A DNA stretch of 64,000 bases from positions 62,001 to 126,000 of the forward strand of contig JAFLBR010000015.1 in NCBI GenBank assembly GCA_017303795.1, written 5' to 3'. This stretch comes from Cytophagales bacterium. GTDB lineage: Bacteria; Bacteroidota; Bacteroidia; Cytophagales; Cyclobacteriaceae. The stretch's first letter is position 1. The number at the start of each line of letters is the position of its first letter. The position numbers were made by a program, and so were the translations under genes. Below, one piece after another: positions 47,432 to 55,045 of this stretch. Under the pieces are notes generated by a model, which saw only the letters and a list, made by a program, of their open reading frames with translations, was not told the origin of the DNA and searched no databases.

Positions 47432-48092
47432 TAAGACCCCGCTAACCAAAAAGGTAAATGGACTATTGGCTGCTTATGCGTTTTTTATTACTGTCATTAG
47501 TATTCTATTTACCACTTACCTCTATGACAACAATTTGGAGTTGCAAAATGCTGTTGGACAGAGAGACACAATGATAGCGTCCATTCAAAGGGGAGATTCT
47601 CTTTATAAATCTACAGTAAAAGGCTACTCGGAAGTAATAACAAGATATGTTTCAGATTGCAGCTTCGTGATTGATGGGAAGAAAATATCCACCCAAGACC
47701 TCGTAAAACTTTTGAATGAAATTCTCAATCAAAATGAATCTCTCGCGGACTCAGTATTGTATTATAAGAAATTAGCAATTGTGGACAATTTCTACAAAAA
47801 CGAGTACCAAAAAAGAATCAATTCAATGATGGACTCATTAGTAATCAATAGTAAGATTGTTGAATTAGCGAAACGTGACTATGGTGTAAATTACAAGGTT
47901 GAAAAATCCCAAAGTGGATTTACGTTTGTTAGAGAGATTAGTAAAGCGGACTCTGCAATCATATTATTTCCATATTACAAGGACAAACTAAAAAGGGACA
48001 CACTAACCGACAGTTGGATAATAACTACACAGACGAGAACCATAATTCAAGATACTCCAAAAAGAAAAAAGAAGGACAGGAAGACTAATTAA
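47421..48092 (+). CDS. Cassette 1: membrane-anchored protein of unknown function
   Basis: A 223-residue protein with an N-terminal membrane helix (about 12-31, GLLAAYAFFITVISILFTTYLY), then a long helical, probably extracytoplasmic part and a basic C-terminus (TPKRKKKDRKTN). It overlaps the preceding gene, so the two are made together. No known domain can be named. Confidence 0.6.
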   Translation: MENSKTPLTKKVNGLLAAYAFFITVISILFTTYLYDNNLELQNAVGQRDTMIASIQRGDSLYKSTVKGYSEVITRYVSDCSFVIDGKKISTQDLVKLLNEILNQNESLADSVLYYKKLAIVDNFYKNEYQKRINSMMDSLVINSKIVELAKRDYGVNYKVEKSQSGFTFVREISKADSAIILFPYYKDKLKRDTLTDSWIITTQTRTIIQDTPKRKKKDRKTN

Positions 48093-48113
48093 GAAGTGTG
48101 GTGAAATACGGCA

Positions 48114-48249
48114 GCCGGCAACAAAATGCATAATACATGGCTGGCAAGCGTGCTGCTTTTTCATTTGTAATTATTAATTTCGTTCAGTAACGGGTGACAA
48201 GGACGTAGCTTTTTACGCCAGCCACGTCTTATGCACAAACGTTGGCAGT
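48114..48249 (+). repeat. attC site of cassette 1
   Basis: R'' GCCGGCAAC (48114-48122) complements the cassette start GTTGCCGGC at 47116. Inner stem TGCATAA/TTATGCA, mismatched spacer, then GGCTGGC/GCCAGCC. R' GTTGGCAGT at 48241-48249 opens cassette 2. Confidence 0.9.
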
Positions 48250-48564
48250 AATAGGGCCCGGACAATTTGGTCACCTAACGAGTGACACACTACAAACAAA
48301 CATTTCCCGCTGGGACAATTGAACGGCTTCGCAGACAACTCAAGCTTTGAAAAAATCAAAACGTGGGACAGACCAAAAATTAATACAGCCGACCCTTCGC
48401 ATTTTTAGCAAGATTTTGCTTCGACTTGCCCCGCGCATTTGGCACATGCCATAGCCGCGCAAACCCACCGCGACACCAAAGCTATGGCAAGAGCCAAATT
48501 CCCTTCAGCAACAGACATGAAAGTGTTTTTGCAAATGATGTTTGACTAATAATTCATTACATTC
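48250..48564 (+). other. Untranslated leader of cassette 2 with an 18-bp inverted repeat
   Basis: No convincing gene. TTTGGCACATGCCATAGC (48438-48455) faces GCTATGGCAAGAGCCAAA (48481-48498): 16 of 18 positions pair, around a 25-nt loop that itself contains CGCG on both sides. It is not followed by T's. It could be a small structured RNA or the relic of another recombination site. Confidence 0.5.
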
Positions 48565-48594
48565 TTGTATAGTTAGGATTCCTTACTATATTTG
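48565..48594 (+). promoter_or_regulatory. Promoter with palindromic operator for the protoglobin operon
   Basis: TTG (48565-48567), 19 nt, then TATATTTG (48587-48594) is a full match to the Bacteroidota TTG-N19-TAnnTTTG promoter. Between the boxes, and touching the -7 element, lies the dyad TAGTTAGGATTCCTTACTA (48570-48588), nine bases per arm with one mismatch. A repressor bound there would block RNA polymerase. The MarR-type regulator encoded in the same cassette is the obvious candidate (inference). Confidence 0.75.
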
Positions 48595-48623
48595 ACACAT
48601 CATTTAATAAAACCTCTAAAACA

Positions 48624-49199
48624 ATGGAAAAAATCAAAGGTTACACGTATGGACAAGTCGGGGCATCGCCAGTATCCCTTGCTGACTTGGATCTATTGAA
48701 AAAAACTGTTCTTTTTTCGTCAGATGACGAGAAACATCTAAAGCTCGCTGGAGAAGTACTGAAAGATCAAACCAATGAGGTACTTGATTTGTGGTACGGA
48801 TTTGTTGGTGGCAATGAACATCTTGTTCATTACTTCGGTAAAGGCGGAAAGCCTGACATGGAATACCTCGCAGCTGTGAGGATACGGTTCGGCCAATGGA
48901 TTATGGATTTATGCAACAAACCCTATGATCAAGATTGGCTTAATTACCAACATGAAATTGCATTGCGTCATCATAGTACCAAGAAAAACAAAACTGATAA
49001 TGCAAGCGCGGTACCTATTATTCACTATAGGTATATGGTAGCATTCATTTTCCCAATTACAGCCACCATCAAAGGTTTTCTTTCTAAAAAAGGTCATGAT
49101 ACTGAAACGGTAGAAAAAATGTATGCTGCATGGTTTAAGGCAGTGACCTTAACCGTGATTCTTTGGACATATCCATACATCAACAAAAATGAATTCTAA
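48624..49199 (+). CDS. Cassette 2: protoglobin
   Basis: The 191-residue haem protein fits the protoglobin family (YTYGQVGASPVSLADLDLLKKTVLFSSDDEKHLKLAGEVLKDQTNEVLDLWYGFVG...). The proximal haem ligand is expected at the His pair 116-117 (EIALRHH), and the family's KKNKTDN and HYRYMVAFIFPITATIKGFL stretches follow. Protoglobins bind O2, CO and NO; in this context gas sensing or detoxification is likely. No extra signalling domain is attached, so it is a single-domain form. First gene of a six-gene operon with its own promoter. Confidence 0.93.
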   Translation: MEKIKGYTYGQVGASPVSLADLDLLKKTVLFSSDDEKHLKLAGEVLKDQTNEVLDLWYGFVGGNEHLVHYFGKGGKPDMEYLAAVRIRFGQWIMDLCNKPYDQDWLNYQHEIALRHHSTKKNKTDNASAVPIIHYRYMVAFIFPITATIKGFLSKKGHDTETVEKMYAAWFKAVTLTVILWTYPYINKNEF

Positions 49200-49218
49200 A
49201 ACCCAAATCAAAACAAGT

Positions 49219-49875
49219 ATGAAAACAAAAATTGCAATTCTATTTTTTACAGTCGTACTTTATTCGACTGCAAGTCAGGCTCAACAACAAAAAGCTCCTG
49301 CAGGCTATACATACGGAACAAGTGCTGTTGCGAAATCGCCTATGTCTTTGGAAGAACTTAAACTCCTTCAACAGTCATTATTATTTGGTGATGAAGACAT
49401 TAAGTACCTCAAAATGTCATATGACATTTTGAAAGACCAAACAAGTGATATTCTTGATGTTTGGTATGGCTTTGTGGCTTCAACCCCACAGTTGGTTTAT
49501 TTCTTTGGCAATAAAACAACTGGCAAACCTGATGGAGAATATCTGGCAAAGGTTCGTGAGCGATTTGCGATGTGGATATTGCAAACAGCAGAAGCCAATT
49601 ACGATCAGAAATGGTTGGATTACCAGTACGAAATTGGACTACGGCATTATTCTGCGAAGAAGAATAAAACAGATAATGTCAATTCAGTACCTATTATCAA
49701 TTACCGCTATATTCCTGCTTTGACTATTCCCGTTACCACAACGTTAAAACCTTTTCTCGCAAAAAAGGGTGCCAGTGCCGAAGATGTTGATAAAATGTAC
49801 AACGCCTGGGTAAAATCAGTTCTGTTGCAAAGCATTCTTTGGGGTCAGCCCTATATGAAGAAAGGCGAATTCTAA
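49219..49875 (+). CDS. Cassette 2: exported protoglobin
   Basis: About 218 residues from ATG 49219, chosen because it begins a signal peptide (MKTKIAILFFTVVLYSTASQA). The mature part is a protoglobin paralogous to the one 19 bp upstream (SPMSLEELKLLQQSLLFGDEDIKYLKMSYDILKDQTSDILDVWYGFV, EIGLRHYSAKKNKTDN). At the proximal site it has RHY where the cytoplasmic one has RHH, so the single His is the likely ligand. A globin delivered to the periplasm is unusual and suggests gas or NO handling outside the membrane. Confidence 0.88.
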   Translation: MKTKIAILFFTVVLYSTASQAQQQKAPAGYTYGTSAVAKSPMSLEELKLLQQSLLFGDEDIKYLKMSYDILKDQTSDILDVWYGFVASTPQLVYFFGNKTTGKPDGEYLAKVRERFAMWILQTAEANYDQKWLDYQYEIGLRHYSAKKNKTDNVNSVPIINYRYIPALTIPVTTTLKPFLAKKGASAEDVDKMYNAWVKSVLLQSILWGQPYMKKGEF

Positions 49876-49952
49876 TCTCAATTAAAGATAACTGGACTAC
49901 ACACTTGCGGGACAAGGGTAGTTCAGTTATTTCCTTAAAAAAATATAAAACG

Positions 49953-50213
49953 ATGAAAGTAGCAGTTTGGGATACCTATGTCACTAAAGCTGATGGAGTT
50001 ATCATGAATTTCGACATTCTTGTTCCTGAATCCGAAACTAACCCTGAGATCATCTATGGATACGGTCAAGCCTATCTAAAATCTAAAGCGATGCACGATT
50101 ACCCGATCACTTCAAACCATTGCACTTTTTGCCATATTGAAACCGCCACCGATGTAATGTTGGATGATATTAAGCAAAAGGGCTATTCTATAATCGAACT
50201 CCGAAATTGTTAA
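49953..50213 (+). CDS. Cassette 2: DUF2024 family protein
   Basis: The 86-residue protein is a DUF2024 member (MKVAVWDTYVTKADGVIMNFDILVPE, YGQAYLKSKAMHDYPITSNHCTFCHIE). The CTFC pair and adjacent His could bind metal. Its TAA overlaps the ATG of the next gene (TAATG). The function is unknown; the company of protoglobins and a thioredoxin-like protein suggests redox or NO stress. Confidence 0.8.
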   Translation: MKVAVWDTYVTKADGVIMNFDILVPESETNPEIIYGYGQAYLKSKAMHDYPITSNHCTFCHIETATDVMLDDIKQKGYSIIELRNC

Positions 50214-50836
50214 TGAAACTTGCGCTTAACTATACAGAAGTAATTAATGGAGAGCTTAATCTTGGACCTATTAACCTGATGATGGCGTTTCAGGTTAATT
50301 GTCCGGGATGTTTTATACACGGCTTTCCTGTTTTGAAAGAATTACAAACCTACTATGGCAACAAACTCTCATGCATTGCTCTCTCCACCGCATTTGAAGA
50401 TTTTCAGATAAATACGGAGGAAAATGCAAAGCTACTGGTAAATACCGGTGAACTTGTAGGTGAAGCATTAAAAGCACAGGAAGCTGGCCATCTTAATTGG
50501 GAAAGTTCGACCTTATCCCTTCCTATTCTTATTGACGAAGTAATCAATCAATCCGAATTGCAGAAATCAGAATTTGTTGAAAGCGTCATTATAAATATGC
50601 TTGACCAAACTACTACGTCTCCCTTGGAGCAAGAAAATATGAGAACTTCACTACACAACTATTTTAGTCAGTTACCTCAATGCGGAAAGACGTTTGCGGC
50701 AAACCTGATGCGAGGCACACCATCCTTTTTTCTGTTCACCGATTCCATGGAAATCCTAGTGCAATGGTTTGGTCATGGTGATAGTCGATTGATTAGAAAT
50801 AAATTGGATATATTTATTGACAAAAAACATGGGTAA
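50213..50836 (+). CDS. Cassette 2: thioredoxin-like fold protein with CPGC motif
   Basis: About 207 residues. The active-site-like CPGC lies at 30-33 (FQVNCPGCFIHGFPVL) and a cis-Pro loop is seen in RGTPSFFLF (about 175-183), consistent with a thioredoxin/peroxiredoxin-type fold carrying an inserted helical region. No signal peptide, so it is cytoplasmic. The stop overlaps the MarR gene start by 8 bp. Reductase or sensor role in thiol chemistry is inferred. Confidence 0.75.
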   Translation: MKLALNYTEVINGELNLGPINLMMAFQVNCPGCFIHGFPVLKELQTYYGNKLSCIALSTAFEDFQINTEENAKLLVNTGELVGEALKAQEAGHLNWESSTLSLPILIDEVINQSELQKSEFVESVIINMLDQTTTSPLEQENMRTSLHNYFSQLPQCGKTFAANLMRGTPSFFLFTDSMEILVQWFGHGDSRLIRNKLDIFIDKKHG

Positions 50837-51443
50837 GTCTCCTTTCGATTTAAAGCATCAGAATGAAAATATAGACAGCCGGATTATTGCGGCTATGGAA
50901 AGAATTTCGCAAGCCTTTAGAGTTTTACTGTGGAATGAGAGCAAGGAACTTTCGTTAAGTCCAATCCAAATACAGATACTTATTTTCCTGATGTTTCACA
51001 GTGAAGAGAAACGAAAAGTTAGTTATCTGGCAGAGGAATTCAATATGACCAAGGCTACAATTAGCGATTCAATAAAGGTACTTGAGCAAAAAAAGTTTAT
51101 TCGAAAGGAATATGAGACACATGATACCCGCAGTTACATCATCTACCTCACTACAAAGGGACTTGAGATAGCGAAACGGACGGCCTCCTTTACAAATCAG
51201 ATACAAGTCCCTATTACTCGACTAAACTCGGAGGATAAAGAGAATTTGCTAATTAGCCTGATGGGAATCATTCAACATCTAAATAGTACAGGTGTGATTA
51301 CTGTACAGCGTATGTGTAAAACTTGCGAACACTTTTCACCGGGAAACGGTAAGACCCAACACTTTTGCAACTTGCTCAATCAAAAGCTATTAGACACAGA
51401 CTTACGTATTGACTGTCCTGAACACCTACTCTTAACGAACTGA
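50829..51443 (+). CDS. Cassette 2: MarR-family regulator with C-terminal Cys cluster
   Basis: About 204 residues. A MarR winged helix occupies roughly 15-150 (LSLSPIQIQILIFLMFHSEEKRKVSYLAEEFNMTKATISDSIKVLEQKKFIRKE). Then a Cys/His-rich tail follows (about 160-200: MCKTCEHFSPG, HFCNLL, IDCPEH), giving C-x2-C...C...C with His. That tail could bind iron-sulfur, zinc or react with NO or oxidants. It is the best candidate for the repressor of the dyad at 48570-48588. Confidence 0.85.
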   Translation: MGKSPFDLKHQNENIDSRIIAAMERISQAFRVLLWNESKELSLSPIQIQILIFLMFHSEEKRKVSYLAEEFNMTKATISDSIKVLEQKKFIRKEYETHDTRSYIIYLTTKGLEIAKRTASFTNQIQVPITRLNSEDKENLLISLMGIIQHLNSTGVITVQRMCKTCEHFSPGNGKTQHFCNLLNQKLLDTDLRIDCPEHLLLTN

Positions 51444-51447
51444 AAAA

Positions 51448-51753
51448 ATGGATACTACATTCACACCGGTTTCCTATGATCATAGAGAAATGATCGAAGA
51501 GGAAATAAGTAAGTGCAAAAACGGAAAGGTATTCTTCTTCAATAGCGAATTAAAGCTTGATTGCGTTGAGGGTCAAATAACAAGGTTGGTCGAACTCCAA
51601 AACAGAGGATGGTTTATACACATAAACCCAGAGTCTTCAATTCGAGTTGACCGGATTATCACGGTCAATGGTCGACCTGGACCGGCCTATGACGAATACG
51701 ATTCGTACGCGAATGCCTGTTTGGACTGCAAAGGAGGTTATGAACTTGATTAA
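51448..51753 (+). CDS. Cassette 2: Rof-like small protein
   Basis: A 101-residue protein with an Sm-like beta-barrel pattern resembling the Rho-binding antiterminator Rof: TPVSYDHREMIEEEISKCKNGKVFFFNSELKLDCVEGQITRLVEL, IRVDRIITVNGRPGPAYD. It ends in a CLDCKGGYE motif. E. coli Rof inhibits Rho; transfer of that role here is uncertain. It is the last gene of the operon, 4 bp after MarR. Confidence 0.6.
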   Translation: MDTTFTPVSYDHREMIEEEISKCKNGKVFFFNSELKLDCVEGQITRLVELQNRGWFIHINPESSIRVDRIITVNGRPGPAYDEYDSYANACLDCKGGYELD

Positions 51754-51949
51754 TAAACCGCACACACATTGTCAGGCCGCACATACCAACCCACACCCAA
51801 AGCCAGCCAATAAGTGTGCTCAGCTCATAGTAAGGGGACAGATTGAGAAGTGAAAAATGCCCCACCGCACGACTTACTAAAAAAATAATGTTTAATCAAC
51901 GGGGGACAAAAAATACGGCTTCGAATGAAGTGAAGAGAAGGGCCCTACT
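51754..51949 (+). other. 3' untranslated tail of cassette 2
   Basis: About 200 bp without a gene. The last part (51917-51940, GGCTTCGAATGAAGTGAAGAG then AAG) is nearly repeated in front of the attC sites of cassettes 6 (56714-56737) and 9 (60383-60406), although the genes differ. Confidence 0.55.
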
Positions 51950-51962
51950 ACTGCCAACAAAA

Positions 51963-53648
51963 GTAGCTGTTGCACAACTTCTCCATAGTTATAGATTTCG
52001 AATACTAACCCGAACGATCTCTTTTGTGAATAACTTCGTGGATAACTTCGCTACCGGGCTGAAATTTTACTTTCAGATACCGAAAATAAATTAGTCAGAT
52101 AAAAAATGAGTGTATTCATAAATTCAACTGACTCTTTGGGCAGGCTTACATCAGCTGCCATTGGTCTGTTGATGTTGAACTTCATCATCTTTTTGATGTT
52201 GTAAGCTATCGCGGCCATCAGCATACACTTATTGGCTAGTCTTATGCCGCGTGTGTTTACCCGCTTCATCGCTAAGAAATTAATCAATGTGCCAAGCACA
52301 GGTTCTACTGTGCTCTGCCGAAGTTTTTTCATCTTACGTGCATAAGAACCTTTTAGCCGTTCGTGCATTTTATCATAATGCGGTTTATCCAAGGTGTCTA
52401 TAATTCTCTTCTCCGCACTTTTGCCGATGCACTTTGTTCGAAAAGGACAAGGTCCACAGTCAATACGGCTTGTGCGATATTCTTTGGCGAGGTGGCCATT
52501 GTTGCTTTTTATCTTCTTGAACTCAACCTTCTTGTTCTGCGGACAGGTGTAATAATCTCCTTCTTTGTGGTAGGCGAATCCTTCGCGTTCAGGTTTGTAT
52601 TTTCCGAAATTAGGAATGTATCCGGTAATGTTATGTGCTTCCAATGCCTTGAGCGCTTCACCGCTGCTATACCCGGTATCCGCTATAATTTGTTCTACTA
52701 TAAGTCCCTGATCTTGCAGATTTTCTTTTATGCCTTTGATGATGTTGGGTAAGCATTGGGCATCTTTCTTATCGGCATGATAGGCTTCAATGTGGGTGAT
52801 CACATGGTGTGATGTATCTACACTGGTTTGAGCTAAGTAGTTTAATTGCCTTGGTTTACCTGGCTTTACGGCAATACGGGCGTCTTTGTCTGTGGTACTA
52901 TAGTGTGTGTAGTTGCTCAGGAACTTGGGTTGATAGTCATCGCTGGCATGTTCTTGCTTGAATTTATCAGATCGGGTTCCAGGCATACCGTGATAAGCTT
53001 TTGTTTTCCACCGATGGTGTTCTTCTACTTTCTTCTTCTTGTAGGAATTTACTTTCTGGGGTTTATCTTCATTGAGTGCAAGTTCATCAGCAAACATATC
53101 GGCATCTGTCATAATCTCTTTCTCAGCAATGCTATCCATAGATGCATTCGCTTTTATCAAAGCACTATCAACAGCCTGCCTGCGGCCTGATACCATGCCT
53201 TTGTCGATACAAGCTTTAAGTACTTTCCTGAAGAGTTCTTTAAATACTTCTTCGCCATAAAGCTGGCGGGTGCGGCTCAGCGTGCTGTGCCAGGGAAGTG
53301 GTTCATCCAGATTGTAACCGATGAAGAATAAAATATCTAATCGCATCGATGCGGTATTGATGATTCTTCGGTCACTCCCCAGGTTTTCCAGATAACCAAC
53401 CAGTATCAACTTGAAGAAAACAATGGGGTCAATACTTTCCTGACCTTCGGTGCCATAATAGTGAGCCGTAGTCTTGCGAAGAAAACGGAGATCTAATGTT
53501 TCGGATAATCTTCTGTAAAAATTATCAACCGGAACCCGGTCGGATAACTGAAAATTGGTGAAGAGTTTTTCTTCAAATGTTTTACGGCCTTGCATAACCA
53601 CAAAGATAAACGCAATCACTATATTTATAGTAGTTGTGCAACATGCAC
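51963..53648 (-). mobile_element. IS1182-family insertion sequence
   Basis: A 1686-bp element with imperfect terminal inverted repeats GTAGCTGTTGCACAACTTCT (left, 51963-51982) and GTGCATGTTGCACAACTACT (right, reverse complement of 53629-53648). It is flanked by AAAA on both sides, a probable 4-bp target duplication. One transposase gene on the minus strand fills most of it. Both ends and the reading frame look intact. Confidence 0.88.
52051..53595 (-). CDS. IS1182-family DDE transposase
   Basis: The 514-residue protein starts at ATG 53595 (MQGRKTFEEKLFTNFQLSDRVP). Longer starts would read into the right terminal repeat and the attC. It has the N-terminal DUF772 domain (LRFLRKTTAHYYGTEGQESIDPIVFFKLILVGYLE) and a DDE catalytic domain: Asp in RRQAVDSALIKANASMDS, Asp in VEQIIADTGYSSGEALKAL and Glu in STVEPVLGTLINF. 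A Cys-rich insertion (DYYTCPQNKKVEF, DCGPCPFRTKC) is typical of this family. It appears full length. Confidence 0.93.
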   Translation of the reverse strand: MQGRKTFEEKLFTNFQLSDRVPVDNFYRRLSETLDLRFLRKTTAHYYGTEGQESIDPIVFFKLILVGYLENLGSDRRIINTASMRLDILFFIGYNLDEPLPWHSTLSRTRQLYGEEVFKELFRKVLKACIDKGMVSGRRQAVDSALIKANASMDSIAEKEIMTDADMFADELALNEDKPQKVNSYKKKKVEEHHRWKTKAYHGMPGTRSDKFKQEHASDDYQPKFLSNYTHYSTTDKDARIAVKPGKPRQLNYLAQTSVDTSHHVITHIEAYHADKKDAQCLPNIIKGIKENLQDQGLIVEQIIADTGYSSGEALKALEAHNITGYIPNFGKYKPEREGFAYHKEGDYYTCPQNKKVEFKKIKSNNGHLAKEYRTSRIDCGPCPFRTKCIGKSAEKRIIDTLDKPHYDKMHERLKGSYARKMKKLRQSTVEPVLGTLINFLAMKRVNTRGIRLANKCMLMAAIAYNIKKMMKFNINRPMAADVSLPKESVEFMNTLIFYLTNLFSVSESKISAR

Positions 53649-53843
53649 AAAATGCATAATCAATGGCGGGGTTCAGTGTAAATTTGTAGTTTAGTTTTTC
53701 AAATAACGTTTGGTTTCGTTGGACAGTGAAGCGCTTCGAATTCCCGCCACTGCTTATGCACAAACGTTGCAAGCAATTGGGTCGGCTCCGTGGAGAGTGA
53801 CTACAATACTTGACAAATTCGGTCGACAACAATTTATGGGACG

Positions 53844-54230
53844 ATGAAACTGGAAAATAATTGGAGACAAAAGACCCTTGAAAACTTGGAGAAAGAGAAA
53901 TGGATAACATTTGACTCTGACAGCAGACTTATTAAAAGAATAAAAGAATTAAGAAGAGTGCCGCTGGACAATTTTACCATAGAGGACTTAAGACTCATGA
54001 TTGGACAGCATGAGAGTTTAGATTATTTAATCCCATTAGCAATTCAAATATTACGAACGGACATCCTTGCTGAAGGAGACATGTATAAGGGCGACCTATT
54101 ACTTGCTGTGGTAAATGCTAGACAAGGCTACTGGGACAAATCGACTGAACAAAAAGTAGAGTTGATTGAATTGATAAAGAAAAATAAAGAACTGATTGAT
54201 AGCGAAGGACTGGAAATTGAAATTGATTGA
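53844..54230 (+). CDS. Cassette 3: CdiI-type contact-dependent inhibition immunity protein
   Basis: The 128-residue protein has the conserved core of the CDI immunity family (RRVPLDNFTIEDLRLMIGQHESLDYLIPLAIQILRTDILAEGDMYKGDLLLAVV). Such proteins bind and neutralise a CdiA or related polymorphic toxin tip in the cytoplasm. No toxin gene is adjacent, so this is an orphan immunity gene. The ATG lies 78 bp into the cassette, after GGGACG. Confidence 0.78.
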   Translation: MKLENNWRQKTLENLEKEKWITFDSDSRLIKRIKELRRVPLDNFTIEDLRLMIGQHESLDYLIPLAIQILRTDILAEGDMYKGDLLLAVVNARQGYWDKSTEQKVELIELIKKNKELIDSEGLEIEID

Positions 54231-54280
54231 CCGCGGACAGCATGGACTTTGAATAAACATTGAGTGACGAAAGACCCAAC

Positions 54281-54413
54281 TGCTTGCAACAATGTGCATA
54301 AGTCATGGCGGTGGGACATCAAGGTATTAAAAGTATTTTCTTAATTTCGTTTACACCCGTGGATAGGACGCGGCTTCGAAAACCGCCACGCCTTATGCAC
54401 TCACGTTGTGGGC
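54281..54413 (+). repeat. attC site of cassette 3
   Basis: R'' TGCTTGCAAC (54281-54290) complements the start GTTGCAAGCA at 53766. Inner stem GTGCATAAG/CTTATGCAC, then GGCGGT.../...ACCGCC. R' GTTGTGGGC at 54405-54413. Confidence 0.9.
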
Positions 54414-54429
54414 AAGGCGCTAACAAAAT

Positions 54430-54882
54430 ATGAGTTGGACATATAAGGTCGACAAAGGAGTAACTGATTTATCAAGCGGACAACGTATCAACTTTGATGC
54501 ATTCAGGGACGACATAAGAAAAAAATTTAAGTACGACCCAATAAAAAACATTGGACGATTTGAGAATGAAGACAGTTATGAGAACATCAATAGTTCTGGT
54601 GACTGGATAAGGTTGTCGTTTGACAAACAACAAAAGTTAAAAGAAATTGAAATACTTTCGGGGACCGTTTATTTTGACGACAAAGAAATCAAGATTGATG
54701 GAGACCTAAGACAAACAATTGAAGAACTTGAAAAACGGGGGACAAAGTTTATTCAGAATGATTATGGTTACGTTAGCAGAGAATTTAAGTTTGACCTTGG
54801 GGACAGCGAAAAATCTGGTGGAGAGAATAACAAAATTAATTGGTTCTATACAAGTACGGACGTTGACCATCTATTAGAGTAG
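54430..54882 (+). CDS. Cassette 4: hypothetical protein
   Basis: A 150-residue cytoplasmic protein starting at ATG 54430, 25 bp from the core site. It alternates short strands and charged helices (WTYKVDKGVTDLSSGQRINFDAFRDDIRKKFKYDPIKNIGRFENED, WIRLSFDKQQKLKEIEILSGTVYFDDKEIKIDG). Size and charge resemble immunity proteins, and its neighbours include several, but no family can be named. Confidence 0.6.
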   Translation: MSWTYKVDKGVTDLSSGQRINFDAFRDDIRKKFKYDPIKNIGRFENEDSYENINSSGDWIRLSFDKQQKLKEIEILSGTVYFDDKEIKIDGDLRQTIEELEKRGTKFIQNDYGYVSREFKFDLGDSEKSGGENNKINWFYTSTDVDHLLE

Positions 54883-54895
54883 GACATCGCGCCCA

Positions 54896-55029
54896 GCCCA
54901 CAACAGCATGTTTGCGCTATGGCCGGGCGACAGGTTAAATTTTAGTATTTTTATAAAACAACGTTTGGTTTCGCGGGACAGCCCGCGACTTCGGAAGCCG
55001 GCCACATCGCAAACACAAACGTTGGGCGC
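54896..55029 (+). repeat. attC site of cassette 4
   Basis: R'' GCCCACAAC (54896-54904) complements GTTGTGGGC at 54405. The inner stem differs from the other sites but still pairs: TGTTTGCG/CGCAAACA, then GGCCGG/CCGGCC. R' GTTGGGCGC at 55021-55029. Confidence 0.9.
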
Positions 55030-55045
55030 AATTATTTCCGGGACA

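Larger units (their letters stand above)
51950..53774 (+). repeat. attC site of cassette 2, interrupted by an insertion sequence
   Basis: R'' ACTGCCAAC (51950-51958) complements the cassette start GTTGGCAGT at 48241. The site is broken after AAAA (51959-51962). It resumes after the second AAAA (53649-53652) with TGCATAATCAATGGCGGG and ends with R' GTTGCAAGC at 53766-53774. Without the IS it would be about 140 bp and closely related to the attC sites of cassettes 6, 9 and 10. Confidence 0.88.

Noticed and set aside
53596-53910. N-terminal extension of the transposase, and antisense frames at 61019-61240 and 54874-55119 sharing peptides such as RLCISSGG
   Set aside because: These frames run through the attC repeats on the opposite strand; their similarity comes from the repeat DNA, not from protein homology.
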